Origin: Siphonodentalium dalli
Taxonomy: Eukaryota; Mollusca; Scaphopoda; Gadilida; Siphonodentaliidae
Length of the DNA: 64,000 bases
Assembly (NCBI GenBank): GCA_032622095.1
Contig: CP136065.1
Location: 40,367,503-40,431,502, forward strand
Reading direction: 5' to 3'
Under the pieces are notes generated by a model. That model saw nothing but the letters and a program-made list of their open reading frames with translations. It was not told the DNA's origin and did not search any database. Shown here piece after piece: positions 39,301-43,473 of the stretch. Within the stretch, counting starts at the first letter, position 1. The number at the start of each line of letters is the position of its first letter. The position numbers were made by a program, and so were the translations under genes.

Positions 39301-40095
39301 CTGCTGTCGCGGTGATATAAAGAGAACATCTAGGTGATATAGTCAATGCGAAGCTAAATGTAAGTTACATGCGGTCAGATTGATGTATTAATAGTCATAT
39401 TAGCAATCTATCTGAATATCGGAACAATGGATAACGTGTTTACAATTTCTGATTTTCGTGTTTATACCAAAAATAAAAAATATATGACGCAAATCGCTAA
39501 TCCTGTAGTTGCTACGGTACCCTATTCTTTATATTATAATATAATTATTAATATTATTATCTATATCTTATATTTATTATTATCTACTATCATCTTGTCA
39601 AACCCCTGTGTCTAGATCTTCCAGGTGCAAGGAAATGAGTGTCTCTGGACATTAAATTTCAAAAATCACCTACGGCTAGCTTACATTTAGGGCAACATGA
39701 CCGATTTTGCAGATTCAGCCAGTCATAGGCCCCTATCCAATTCCAAGGGACCCAATTGGGCCAATATTTTTACCGGAAACGCTGCCCCTGCACTGAAAAC
39801 TCAACAGATCTGTCTCAAATCCCAGATGAAAGCCTTCTGTGAAAGAATGTGCTCTATTTTAGCCCCAATTGGGTGAAAAAAATTAGCTGTGCTTTCACCC
39901 AAACCTTTTGAACGACTCGTTTTTGAACGCAGAAATACAGCATATAATTGATCAATACGCTATATTAAATTTGCACTCTCAGCCCCTCGCTCGGGCACTG
40001 CAGAGCCAAAATTTAGAAAATATGTTCTCTAAATATAAACTACATGATGTTATTTTGCATGTATAACTCACATCATTCAACGGGTTGTTCGCCAT
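12189..40095 (-). CDS. TMEM272-like four-helix membrane protein with PPxY motifs (seven coding exons)
   Basis: Joined exons (minus strand): 40095-40072, 38030-37923, 36816-36702, 32001-31891, 23572-23513, 17942-17733, 12385-12189. All junctions are GT-AG, phases agree, and the total is 825 nt (274 aa plus stop). The N-terminal ~115 residues are cytoplasmic-looking and carry PPPAY twice and PPPSY once (PPxY, ligands of NEDD4-type WW domains). Then come PSYDSLYGRVKSAKAESSG, helix 1 (FLLLLLGTVGC to VTMVVIG), the signature SVYVNDCPVQHYIPIYL, helix 2, a charged Lys/Glu loop, helix 3 (NCFLFAWFIAGNVWIYEMY), the signature NPTLYWFAFWITTGTYILL, and a Cys-rich helix 4. These match the TMEM272-like family as I recall it. 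The function of the family is poorly known. The protein is probably at the plasma or endosomal membrane. The first junction is the least certain. Confidence 0.85.
12640..14580. repeat. ~160-bp satellite, 12 units, with a three-unit higher-order period
   Basis: AAGATGGCTGCTGGCGGCC recurs near 12675, 12836, 13000, 13157, 13319, 13481, 13638, 13802, 13965, 14123, 14283 and 14443. Two junction types occur: A (TTTAGTCATACAAAGAGTA) and B (GGATTAAATTTTGAAATCC). From the second unit the order is A A B, A A B, A A B, A B, with a period of ~483 bp. It lies in the last intron of the TMEM272-like gene. Its ORFs are shadows. Confidence 0.95.
14581..15088. other. Intronic, nothing recognised
   Basis: Short CA-rich stretch after the satellite, then AT-rich sequence without repeats or coding signal. 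Confidence 0.45.
15101..15208. repeat. Palindrome of the CAGAATGAGGTCCCCAGAGG family
   Basis: A near-perfect inverted repeat (15116-15208) has arms GCAGAATGAGGTCCCCAGAG, GTGAATTTAGTGATGCTA and a CCCGCATAGCGGG centre. It is preceded by GTGTGTCTGTCATTT, as in the 31240 copy. Both simple ORFs crossing it are the palindrome read twice. Confidence 0.9.
15565..15642. repeat. 78-bp hairpin AGGTCTCTGGCACAATA
   Basis: Arms AGGTCTCTGGCACAATA and TATTGTGCCAGGGACCT, then a C-rich/G-rich pairing, around AAAGACATATGTCTTT. Only a few mismatches. It sits after a GC-rich repeat fragment (15480-15560). MITE or hairpin-RNA-like; no way to choose from sequence. Confidence 0.75.
15643..16806. other. Intronic, dispersed-repeat fragment and CA microsatellite
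   Basis: Segment 15800-15960 matches 3310-3500. A (CA)n-like tract occurs at 16423-16456. No gene is supported. Confidence 0.45.
16807..17153. mobile_element. TIR MITE rich in ACCGCGGT palindromes
   Basis: Inverted ends TACCGCTATTCTCAAAGTAA and TTACTTTAAGTATAGCGGTA continue into TTGACCA/TGGTCAA. The interior repeats TACCGCGGT and relatives about eight times. No ORF. Confidence 0.8.
17538..17703. repeat. ~32-bp tandem repeat beside the exon 6 donor
   Basis: Five units of TTTATCACAATTTCCCCCAC plus a CTGAGTAGC-like joint. Inverted relatives (GTGATAAAGTTACCCAG) occur at 17311-17395, so transcripts of this intron could fold. Confidence 0.85.
17733..17942 (-). CDS. TMEM272-like exon 6, helices 2-3
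   Basis: Encodes GSVYVNDCPVQHYIPIYL, a charged loop (KKRFSKQEEGEEEAQ) and TIMNCFLFAWFIAG. Acceptor TTTGCAG, donor GTTTGT. The TTAA of a MITE starts 30 nt upstream of the acceptor, and a ~32-bp tandem repeat begins ~27 nt past the donor. Confidence 0.93.
17972..18192. mobile_element. TTAA MITE, TTAACCCTTCCATGAC type, subtype-b hairpins
   Basis: Starts TTAACCCTTCCATGACAG and contains two hairpins with CTCCCATAGGGAG-like centres (about 18027-18094 and 18119-18183). The right end is eroded where the next TTAA element begins. Its left TTAA is 30 nt from the 3' splice site of exon 6. Confidence 0.75.
18193..18641. mobile_element. TTAACCCTTTACCCAACA-type MITE, reverse orientation
   Basis: Starts TTAACCCTTTACCCAACA and ends TGTTGGGTAAAGGGTTAA. 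The unique tail comes first, then two subtype-a hairpins (18345-18413 and 18543-18610) around a longer AT-rich spacer that carries an internal duplication. Confidence 0.92.
18890..19333. mobile_element. TIR MITE, GTACTCAATCCGAT family, complete copy
   Basis: Ends GTACTCAATCCGAT and ATCGGATTGAGTAC. The interior contains ATCAGAATCGATTAATTGC and TCCTCGACTCGAATCAAA. A second copy at 30647-31035 has lost the right terminus. Confidence 0.85.
19348..19785. mobile_element. TATGTGACCCGCC-family MITE, copy 2
   Basis: The same 100-bp-class inverted ends as 6110-6566, with two subtype-a hairpins (about 19401-19469 and 19664-19732). The spacer includes the same CCTGCAGGGAG...CCCACACATATATA stretch. The two copies are very similar, which suggests recent movement. 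Confidence 0.9.
19796..20105. repeat. TTAACCCTTTAGCGG end followed by a two-unit repeat
   Basis: Begins TTAACCCTTTAGCGGTAG, a possible single end of another TTAA element. Two ~90-bp units follow, each with ATAACCTATTCTAACAC and GCATCTTGTGAA. A G11 run lies near 19927. Confidence 0.5.
20243..20746. mobile_element. TIR MITE, TTTAAAGGTACGGTTGGCC family
   Basis: Ends TTTAAAGGTACGGTTGGCC and GGCCAACCGTGCCTTTAAA. About 500 bp, no ORF. A diverged relative is at 3809-4320. Confidence 0.8.
21050..21470 (+). repeat. Dispersed repeat, copy 1 (inverted partner 32638-33010)
   Basis: Matches 32638-33010 in reverse complement through AACGAAAACGATTTCGCC, ATTAATATATAAGAATG, TTTATATTTGATCACCCT and GTGTTTCACATCAC. 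A third fragment lies at 39030-39105. These copies 11 kb apart in opposite orientation could pair in the pre-mRNA. Confidence 0.8.
21650..22010. repeat. Dispersed repeat, copy 2 (partner 7279-7556)
   Basis: Collinear with 7279-7556 plus an extra ~60 bp around 21870-21930 that is missing there. Ends at CCTGCAGGCCTG. Confidence 0.7.
22305..23085. repeat. Array of seven subtype-b hairpins
   Basis: Hairpins near 22307, 22399, 22669, 22745, 22847, 22938 and 23021, each ~55-78 bp. Several are separated by the same spacer CCTAACAATATTTACCTTGT. The period is 83-102 bp where contiguous. The interruption at 22480-22665 carries a TTAACTCTTCCAAGTCTGG end. Arms vary (TATATATGCGAG, TATATATTCG), so units have diverged. 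Confidence 0.88.
23513..23572 (-). CDS. TMEM272-like exon 5, helix 1
   Basis: A 60-nt microexon-sized exon encoding VGCTIFIGIFLAIPVTMVVI with acceptor TTTTTTTACAG and donor GTGAGT, phase 1. A TTAA MITE ends 51 nt upstream of its 3' splice site. Confidence 0.92.
23623..23871. mobile_element. TTAA MITE with two subtype-b hairpins, next to exon 5
   Basis: TTAACACTTCCATCTGC at the left and GTCATGGAGGCTTAA at the right. Hairpins at about 23664-23731 and 23758-23826 are separated by CTTACAAGGTCAAGGTA. The left end is 51 nt from the 3' splice site of exon 5. Confidence 0.8.
23899..24818. mobile_element. Non-autonomous hAT element with 8-bp target duplication
   Basis: Ends TAGTGATGCGGACCGGACC and GGTCCGGTCCGCATCACTA, flanked by perfect CTATTAAG copies (23891-23898 and 24819-24826). 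920 bp; the ends are dense in GGACCGGTCC palindromes and the centre is AT-rich with no transposase. Confidence 0.93.
25480..26100. repeat. ~175-bp tandem repeat, 3-4 units
   Basis: AAGTTATGACCTGAACAG recurs near 25520, 25694, 25814 and 25992, each followed by CATCGGACGGACCAAAAAGC or a variant. The second unit has lost ~55 bp. It ends in a C/T-rich run at 26078-26098. Confidence 0.85.
26101..27597. other. Intronic, nothing coding
   Basis: AT-rich, with a C14 run near 26847 and a ~250-bp stretch (27110-27400) ending in ACGGACGGACATACGGGCGG and GTACCATACATGGTATGGGTAC, which looks like an uncharacterised dispersed repeat. Confidence 0.4.
27598..27902. mobile_element. Inverted-repeat MITE, AAGATAACTCGTAGTC family
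   Basis: Left ATAAGGCTACTTCAAGATAA... pairs with right ...TTATCTTGTAGGATAACTCA ending TGGCTTTAT. The right arm has an extra ~13 bp. No ORF. Confidence 0.7.
28181..28231. repeat. 51-bp hairpin
   Basis: Arms GATTAGTTAGAAATTAGCA and TGCTGATTTCTAACTAATC (18 of 19 paired) around a 13-nt loop. Short for an animal miRNA precursor. Confidence 0.6.
29125..29395. mobile_element. TIR MITE, TGTACACTAAATC family
   Basis: Ends TGTACACTAAATCTGGCC and a matching inverted end GATTTAGTGTACA, with nearly the whole 270 bp foldable (GGACCATCTCCTTT and AAGGAGATGGTCT also pair). Confidence 0.85.
29592..29859. mobile_element. TTAA-flanked MITE, TTAACCCTTTCTACA type
   Basis: Starts TTAACCCTTTCTACA and ends TGTACAGAAAGGTTTAA. 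An internal hairpin (GTTCAGATAATAAGT with ACTTATTATCTGAAC, 29648-29682) is present. Lacks the GCCAATGC core. Confidence 0.75.
29916..30404. mobile_element. Non-autonomous hAT element, CAGGGTTCGCGCTG ends
   Basis: Ends CAGGGTTCGCGCTG and CAGCGCGGACCCTG, flanked by CCGATATA and CCGATATG (8 bp, one mismatch). 489 bp. Near both ends TTTGGCAAA is repeated five or more times in each direction, a typical subterminal motif cluster. Confidence 0.88.
30495..30593. repeat. ~99-bp near-perfect hairpin
   Basis: Arms CACAGGCCCCTGGGGAAAAT and ATACTAAAATACCAATATA pair with the right half almost perfectly. Loop of ~25 nt. Probably a small MITE; could make double-stranded RNA within the intron. Confidence 0.85.
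30647..31035. mobile_element. GTACTCAATCCGAT-family MITE, right end lost
   Basis: Collinear with 18890-19333, same orientation, with several deletions. It ends near GACTCGAATCAAAGAATTTTT without the inverted terminus. Confidence 0.75.
31240..31704. mobile_element. TIR element with two nested CAGAATGAGG palindromes
   Basis: Outer ends AAGCCTGAGTTTAGTGTG and the matching CACTAAACTCAGGCTT. Inside are two ~90-bp palindromes (31271-31360 and 31588-31677) of the family seen at 15116 and 8307. The layout, palindrome-spacer-palindrome inside TIRs, parallels the GCCAATGC elements but with unrelated sequence. Confidence 0.85.
31891..32001 (-). CDS. TMEM272-like exon 4
   Basis: Acceptor CTTAACAG preceded by a pyrimidine-rich tract. 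Encodes DPPPSYDSLYGRVKSAKAES ... FFKKFLLLLLGT with donor GTTTGT, phase 1. It holds the third PPxY motif and the start of helix 1. Confidence 0.92.
32391..32464. repeat. 74-bp hairpin, pre-miRNA-sized
   Basis: Arms TGAGTGACTAGTAGTGG and CCACTGCTAGTCACTCA, then AAATATCAATTTTCAA pairing with TTGAAAATTAATATTT, around a loop of about 8 nt. Arms are ~33 nt with two or three mismatches. It sits in the intron between exons 3 and 4, 390 nt upstream of exon 4. Confidence 0.75.
32638..33010 (-). repeat. Dispersed repeat, copy 2 (inverted partner 21050-21470)
   Basis: Reverse complement of 21050-21470 over its whole length, with scattered substitutions and small indels. Confidence 0.8.
33780..34047. mobile_element. 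TTAA MITE, two subtype-b hairpins, complete
   Basis: Starts TTAACCTTTTCATGACGGG and ends CAGTCATAGAAGGGTTAA. Hairpins at about 33836-33903 and 33931-33999 are separated by CTTACAAGGTCAAGGTAA. The ends define the TTAACCCTTCYATGAC family. Confidence 0.88.
34048..34206. mobile_element. Truncated second copy of the same MITE
   Basis: Repeats hairpin 1 (from ATAAGTGAGTCTCCC), the spacer CTTACAAGGTCAAGGTAA and half of hairpin 2, then jumps to the right end GGAGCTCCAGTCATAGAAGG. It looks like a partial tandem duplication of 33780-34047. Confidence 0.75.
34383..34695. mobile_element. TIR MITE, AAGCCGCTTTCACACATG family
   Basis: Ends AAGCCGCTTTCACACATGTC and the inverse, about 28 bp near-perfect. 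Further inside, GATGCGTTTTCCGGATGCG and relatives repeat four times. 313 bp. The target duplication is unclear. Confidence 0.85.
34795..35196. mobile_element. TTAACCCTTTACCCAACA-type MITE plus a solitary end
   Basis: A complete element runs from 34852 to 35196 (reverse orientation, second hairpin 35099-35166 intact, first reduced to a half). Directly before it, 34795-34851 repeats one terminus (TTAACCCTTTACCCAACAGA ... CCCTGT) and then ends, as if a deleted neighbour or a solo end. Confidence 0.88.
35300..36733. repeat. Exon-derived minisatellite: exon 3 end plus its donor, ~8 units
   Basis: A ~58-bp unit containing GGGTTTGTGATAGAAG, TTCCTAGGTATGCTGGTGG and GGTGCATTACTCAC is repeated six times at 35305-35645, once after an inserted element (36630-36690), and once as the real end of exon 3 (36691-36735). 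On the minus strand each unit reads as PPAYxGTxSITNPL followed by GTGAGT or a variant. Units past the true donor carry an in-frame stop just after the GT. Confidence 0.92.
35646..36628. mobile_element. 983-bp TIR element inserted in the minisatellite
   Basis: Ends CAGGGCCTGATCCAG and CTGGGTGAGGCCCTG (13 of 15 paired), flanked by GCTGT at 35641-35645 and 36629-36633, so the target duplication appears to be 5 bp. GC-rich left shoulder, AT-rich interior, no transposase. The superfamily is uncertain: the ends look hAT-like but the duplication is short. Confidence 0.82.
36702..36816 (-). CDS. TMEM272-like exon 3, two PPPAY motifs
   Basis: Acceptor TTTAG then VPPPAYTNYTIPEDEAGY ... SPPPAYPGTTSITNPL. 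Donor GTGAGT at 36701-36696, phase 1. The 3' half and the donor are the template of the tandem array at 35300-36733. Confidence 0.88.
37085..37760. repeat. Diverged relatives of the 12.6-14.6 kb satellite, ~5 units
   Basis: AAATCCAAGATGGCCACTGG and variants near 37092, 37262, 37407, 37560 and 37738, with GGATTTAGTCATGCAAAGAG joints and GATGATCGGATGAG in place of the satellite's GATGATCAGAC. It lies in the intron between exons 2 and 3. Confidence 0.8.
37771..39516. repeat. Nested inverted duplication around exon 2
   Basis: Segment 37771-37945 (including the 3' end and donor of exon 2) reappears inverted at 39341-39516. Segment 38807-39013 reappears inverted at 39130-39340, directly next to it. 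Order: A, exon 2, B, 116-bp spacer, B', A'. B and B' keep a similar reading frame (containing YITVTAGFICE and SLEEYLCNSG), but their differences are not mainly synonymous, so no protein is claimed. Confidence 0.85.
37923..38030 (-). CDS. TMEM272-like exon 2
   Basis: 36 codons, acidic (HDIENIDCIF ... LAESLDIVNVKPN). Donor GTAAGT at 37922-37917. The acceptor is CTAG immediately before TGTTTCC. The nearest pyrimidine stretch is ~25-50 nt upstream. The 3' end of this exon with its donor is also present as an inverted copy at 39340-39365. Confidence 0.65.
40072..40095 (-). CDS. TMEM272-like exon 1 (start codon)
   Basis: An ATG at 40095-40093 opens MANNPLND and is followed by the donor GTGAGT at 40071-40066, phase 0. 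It was chosen because the next exon has no ATG and is also in phase 0. The ATG context is AGAATGG. A different upstream exon remains possible. Confidence 0.55.
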
Positions 40096-41557
40096 TCTGA
40101 AAAAACAATTTTACTTCGGCCGTGTTCGAGGAGCAGACTCAATCAGCTGTCAACAGTAAATTGTTGGAGCCGCGAGTAAACGTTTTTTCTCCGTTGTTCT
40201 TCCTTAAACTTAAAAAATTGAGTTCAGAGCCGGTGATATCTACGAACACGTCTCAACACGTCTCATGTCCGTTTCCATTTGTCTACAGAATCGCTTTCCA
40301 TTGATTCAAATGTTTTCTGGGCGTGTGAGTAAAAAGCGATTTTCCGATCTCAGTTTTCTATATGCAATGGCTGCATCCTGTTACACGAATACGACGAATA
40401 AAAAACAAACATCCGGGAATTCTGCACAGGACGTTGATACTCAAAACCGGTGTTCGAATTATAAACTGCTGAAACAAGAAATTATGGCATTGAAATCCAT
40501 GTAAAAAAGGACGACCGTGCAGTCACGACCTGCACTACTCAGACTAATATGTGTTGACTTATATGAACGTCAAGATTTAATTAACTATAAATATTTCTTA
40601 TAACCAATTACGTACACGAAGTTGGTTGCTTGTGGTAGGGGGTCTGTACCTCATAATTATCATATTATACTCATACATGTATCTTACAGCCTTTCGATCG
40701 TGGCTCCCCGGGGCCATTTTTTTGACTGGCACATATACCCATTCTCAATTTGGACGAAATATTAGTTGTACTCTCCTCCACAACCCTTGGCCTTGGTTGG
40801 AAATTGGGGTTATTATGAGTGAGAACTTGGGTTTACCCCCTCATAATTTGGGTTGTTTGTTTGTTTCAAATCACAACCCAATTCATTAGAATATAAGTAA
40901 GGAAGAACATTCAATTTCCAAGAACATGATTTGTTTGTAGGCCTACCTCAGTACCGGTAGGCCCTACCTGTATAGATTCTATAGTGATTTTATAGGTTGG
41001 GATTTGATCAGTTTGATTGCATGGAGCTACATTTATACCAGCGCGGACTCGGAACCATGCACTATGAAACAACGTCAACCCAACCAAACCTAATGCGAAC
41101 CATGCCAACATTATGCCTGCTTTGTGTGCTATGTCGCGTCGCTGTCAAAACGTCAATAACTTTCGCGGGAAAATGCGCGTGACAATATGACGTCGCTTTG
41201 GATACAACATATGACGTAATCTAACAGTTTACAGAACATGCTTCTACTAATTTACTAAACTAAAGAAAAGTTTATTTAGTTATATGATAAAGGATCATAA
41301 AGATTCAAGATATTTACGATATGAATTAGGCCTATGTTGTTTTCGTGAGGTGGCTAAGGAAAATTTGCAGTTTCACGTAAATTTCCGACATTTCCCGAAT
41401 GGCATAGCAACCCGAGTCCGGTCGACAATATTTATGATTTAAGTCATGATTATTCTTCAAAGAATAAACCATGTAATGCCTTAACGCAATGAATAATGTT
41501 ATGTTGGCTATATGAAAAGTAACATTTTGTAGTTTTAATTTAATTGGAATGACGTTT
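40096..41557. other. Upstream region of the TMEM272-like gene
   Basis: The probable 5' UTR and promoter of the minus-strand gene lie from 40096 upward, but no TATA box or initiator can be singled out. It shares a border with the plus-strand transposase gene, so promoters may face each other here (divergent arrangement). Confidence 0.4.
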
Positions 41558-41696
41558 CAAGATGGCGGCCCCTCAAATTCAAAATGGCGGAGCCCCTAAT
41601 TCAAGATGGCGGCGCCCATGTTCGAAAGCGAACTTAGTATAAGGACGACCTGCGCAACATATGCGCGGCTGGGCTGCGCCCAGCTGGTCGTCCTTA
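41558..41696. promoter_or_regulatory. AAGATGGCGGC cluster and GGACGACC inverted repeat
   Basis: Three copies of AAGATGGCGGC or AAAATGGCGGAG (about 41558, 41581, 41603) match the YY1-type promoter motif. Next is an inverted repeat AAGGACGACCTGCGC/GGTCGTCCTT at 41640-41695. Just upstream of the decayed exon copy; regulatory role is inference. Confidence 0.4.
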
Positions 41697-41714
41697 AAAA
41701 ATCCCCCGAGTATT

Positions 41715-41966
41715 GACATAGATGAAGGAAGGATAGATACGTCACTCAACGTCATTTGATCGGCCAATCGGTAACGCACTCAGATTAGGTCCGCCATTGC
41801 TAAAGGTAGTTCAACTCTGATTCTTCTAATCAAAACAGTGCTTTCTCATCGCAATAAAAAGATGAAAATCTGGCGTCTATTGCAGCTGAATTAATTATGC
41901 ACCAACTGTCATGAATTATCAGAATCTCACGTTTCAAAGGATGTCCGTTGGGGAGTAAGAAAGGTG
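41715..41966 (+). pseudogene. Decayed duplicate of the transposase promoter and exon 1
   Basis: 41715-41815 is nearly identical to 43226-43327 (ACATAGATGAAGGAAGGATA, CGTCATTTGATCGGCCAATC, GTCCGCCATTG). It is followed by a rearranged copy of the THAP exon 1, recognisable through AAAAAGATGAAAATCTGGCG, GAATTAATTATGC and AAAGGATGTCCGTTGGGGAG, and then a GTGAGT where the true donor would be. Start codon and reading frame are lost. Confidence 0.75.
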
Positions 41967-42397
41967 AGTTTTTATGCCGTTTGATGCAATTTTTGTAGTA
42001 AACAACACGACATTCTGCATTCTATTTTTGTAATTTTCACCTGGATGAAGTTATGTTATAAGGACTTTCAAAATTAAATTAATTTAATAGATCTGACCAA
42101 TCCTGGTTGCATTGGTAATTTGAATATCATGTATATGGGGTACCGATCCAAACTTGTTTTATGGAAGAAATATTTCAATGACAGCTGTCAGATGTCAAGA
42201 ATGTCCATGCCACTGCCAGGTGTGATCAGGTGTACTACAGTAATAAATAAATAATTTAGAAATGAACAGTCAAAACAATTCACAAATTTGGCAGTTTAGA
42301 TGTCCTACTCCTAGATTATAATTGTAGTGATCATACTATTCATAGTTTGAATTCAATGAATTGTTTCATGCCCACTTTATGTAATAGATAACATTTA

Positions 42398-42565
42398 GGG
42401 GATAACGGTGTGGTGTTTTGTGATTTCGGAAAGGTACATGGCGAATATACTGTGGCAAATTTAGTTAATGGGCGACGGCGGAGCCGGAGCCCATTAACGG
42501 GTATTTGCCACAGTATATTCGCCATGTACCTTTCCGAAATCACAAAACACCACACTGTTATCCCC
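42398..42565. repeat. 168-bp near-perfect palindrome
   Basis: Arms GGGGATAACGGTGTGGTG ... and its complement, continuing to a centre GTTAATGGGC/GCCCATTAAC. A truncated one-armed copy is at 42984-43035. It lies between the decayed and the intact exon 1 of the transposase gene. Likely a MITE. Confidence 0.9.
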
Positions 42566-43327
42566 ATTCTAATGCTCTTCGAACTTAAAAACGTTATTTA
42601 GCCAAACAAATGCCTCGTAATTATCAACGAAATGTGCGGCCATAGAAAACACTCAGCCAATTCACGACTTTTAATTTGAAATTTAATGCGCTAGATAAAA
42701 TATAGTCCCTCAATTACCGTCGCTCTTATCGTTAAAAATGCTGATAAACATGAAAAATTGCCACCTCAAATAGAAATAAATATGCACAACAATTAGTTTC
42801 TGCGTGTACCTGATGTCTTTTTCAGATGTTTACCACTTACAAATTGCGGTTTTCATTTTACCGCGAACTTGAAGTTGAATTGAAACAATGGGAAATTGTT
42901 TACTCAATGCGATGAATTTCACGCCTGTCGCGGTTTCATGTCAAGAAATTTGGTCAAATGATATCGAGACACTGGCATTGGTGGGATATAACGGTGTGGT
43001 GTTTTGTATTTTCTGATAGTACATGTACACAGGGCGAATGTACTGACTGTCAATTTTCGACAAAAGCGACGACGCTGGTTTGTTTATATAGCAACGAGCT
43101 AGTAACGGAAGTCAGTGGCAAGGGCGCCAACTCTATAATCTACTCCGTAACGTCGCCGGCATGTACTGCGTAAGGGTGACGTCATGGAGTGAAACGGAAC
43201 AGTGAGCGGGGCTGCATTGGGCCGAGACATAGATGAAGGAAGGATAGATACGTCACTCAGCGTCATTTGATCGGCCAATCGGTAACGCACTCCGATTTTG
43301 TCCGCCATTGTTAAAGGTAGTTCAGAC

Positions 43328-43473
43328 ATGGATTCTACCACCGAATCAGTGCAATTTGAACGCACTAAAAAGAGAAAAAGCAGGCGTTACTGCAGTTCGA
43401 TTAATTGTTCGAAAAATGACATCGATAGCCCAGACCTTACATTCCACAGGATGCCGGTCGGAGATTCAGATAG
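43328..43473 (+). CDS. Exon 1 of the P-type transposase (first half of the THAP finger)
   Basis: ATG at 43328, in the sequence TTCAGACATGG. Encodes the basic RTKKRKSRRY and the first two zinc ligands (CSSINC). Ends at AG before GTATAAT. The exon is too short to be read as a gene alone. The split of a THAP finger by an intron is known in animal THAP genes. Confidence 0.88.

Noticed and set aside
38710-39346. Pair of conserved small proteins on opposite strands
   Set aside because: They are the two arms of an inverted duplication and amino-acid-changing differences are not reduced.
42340-42601. Two opposite ORFs over 42340-42601
   Set aside because: They are the 168-bp palindrome read from both strands.
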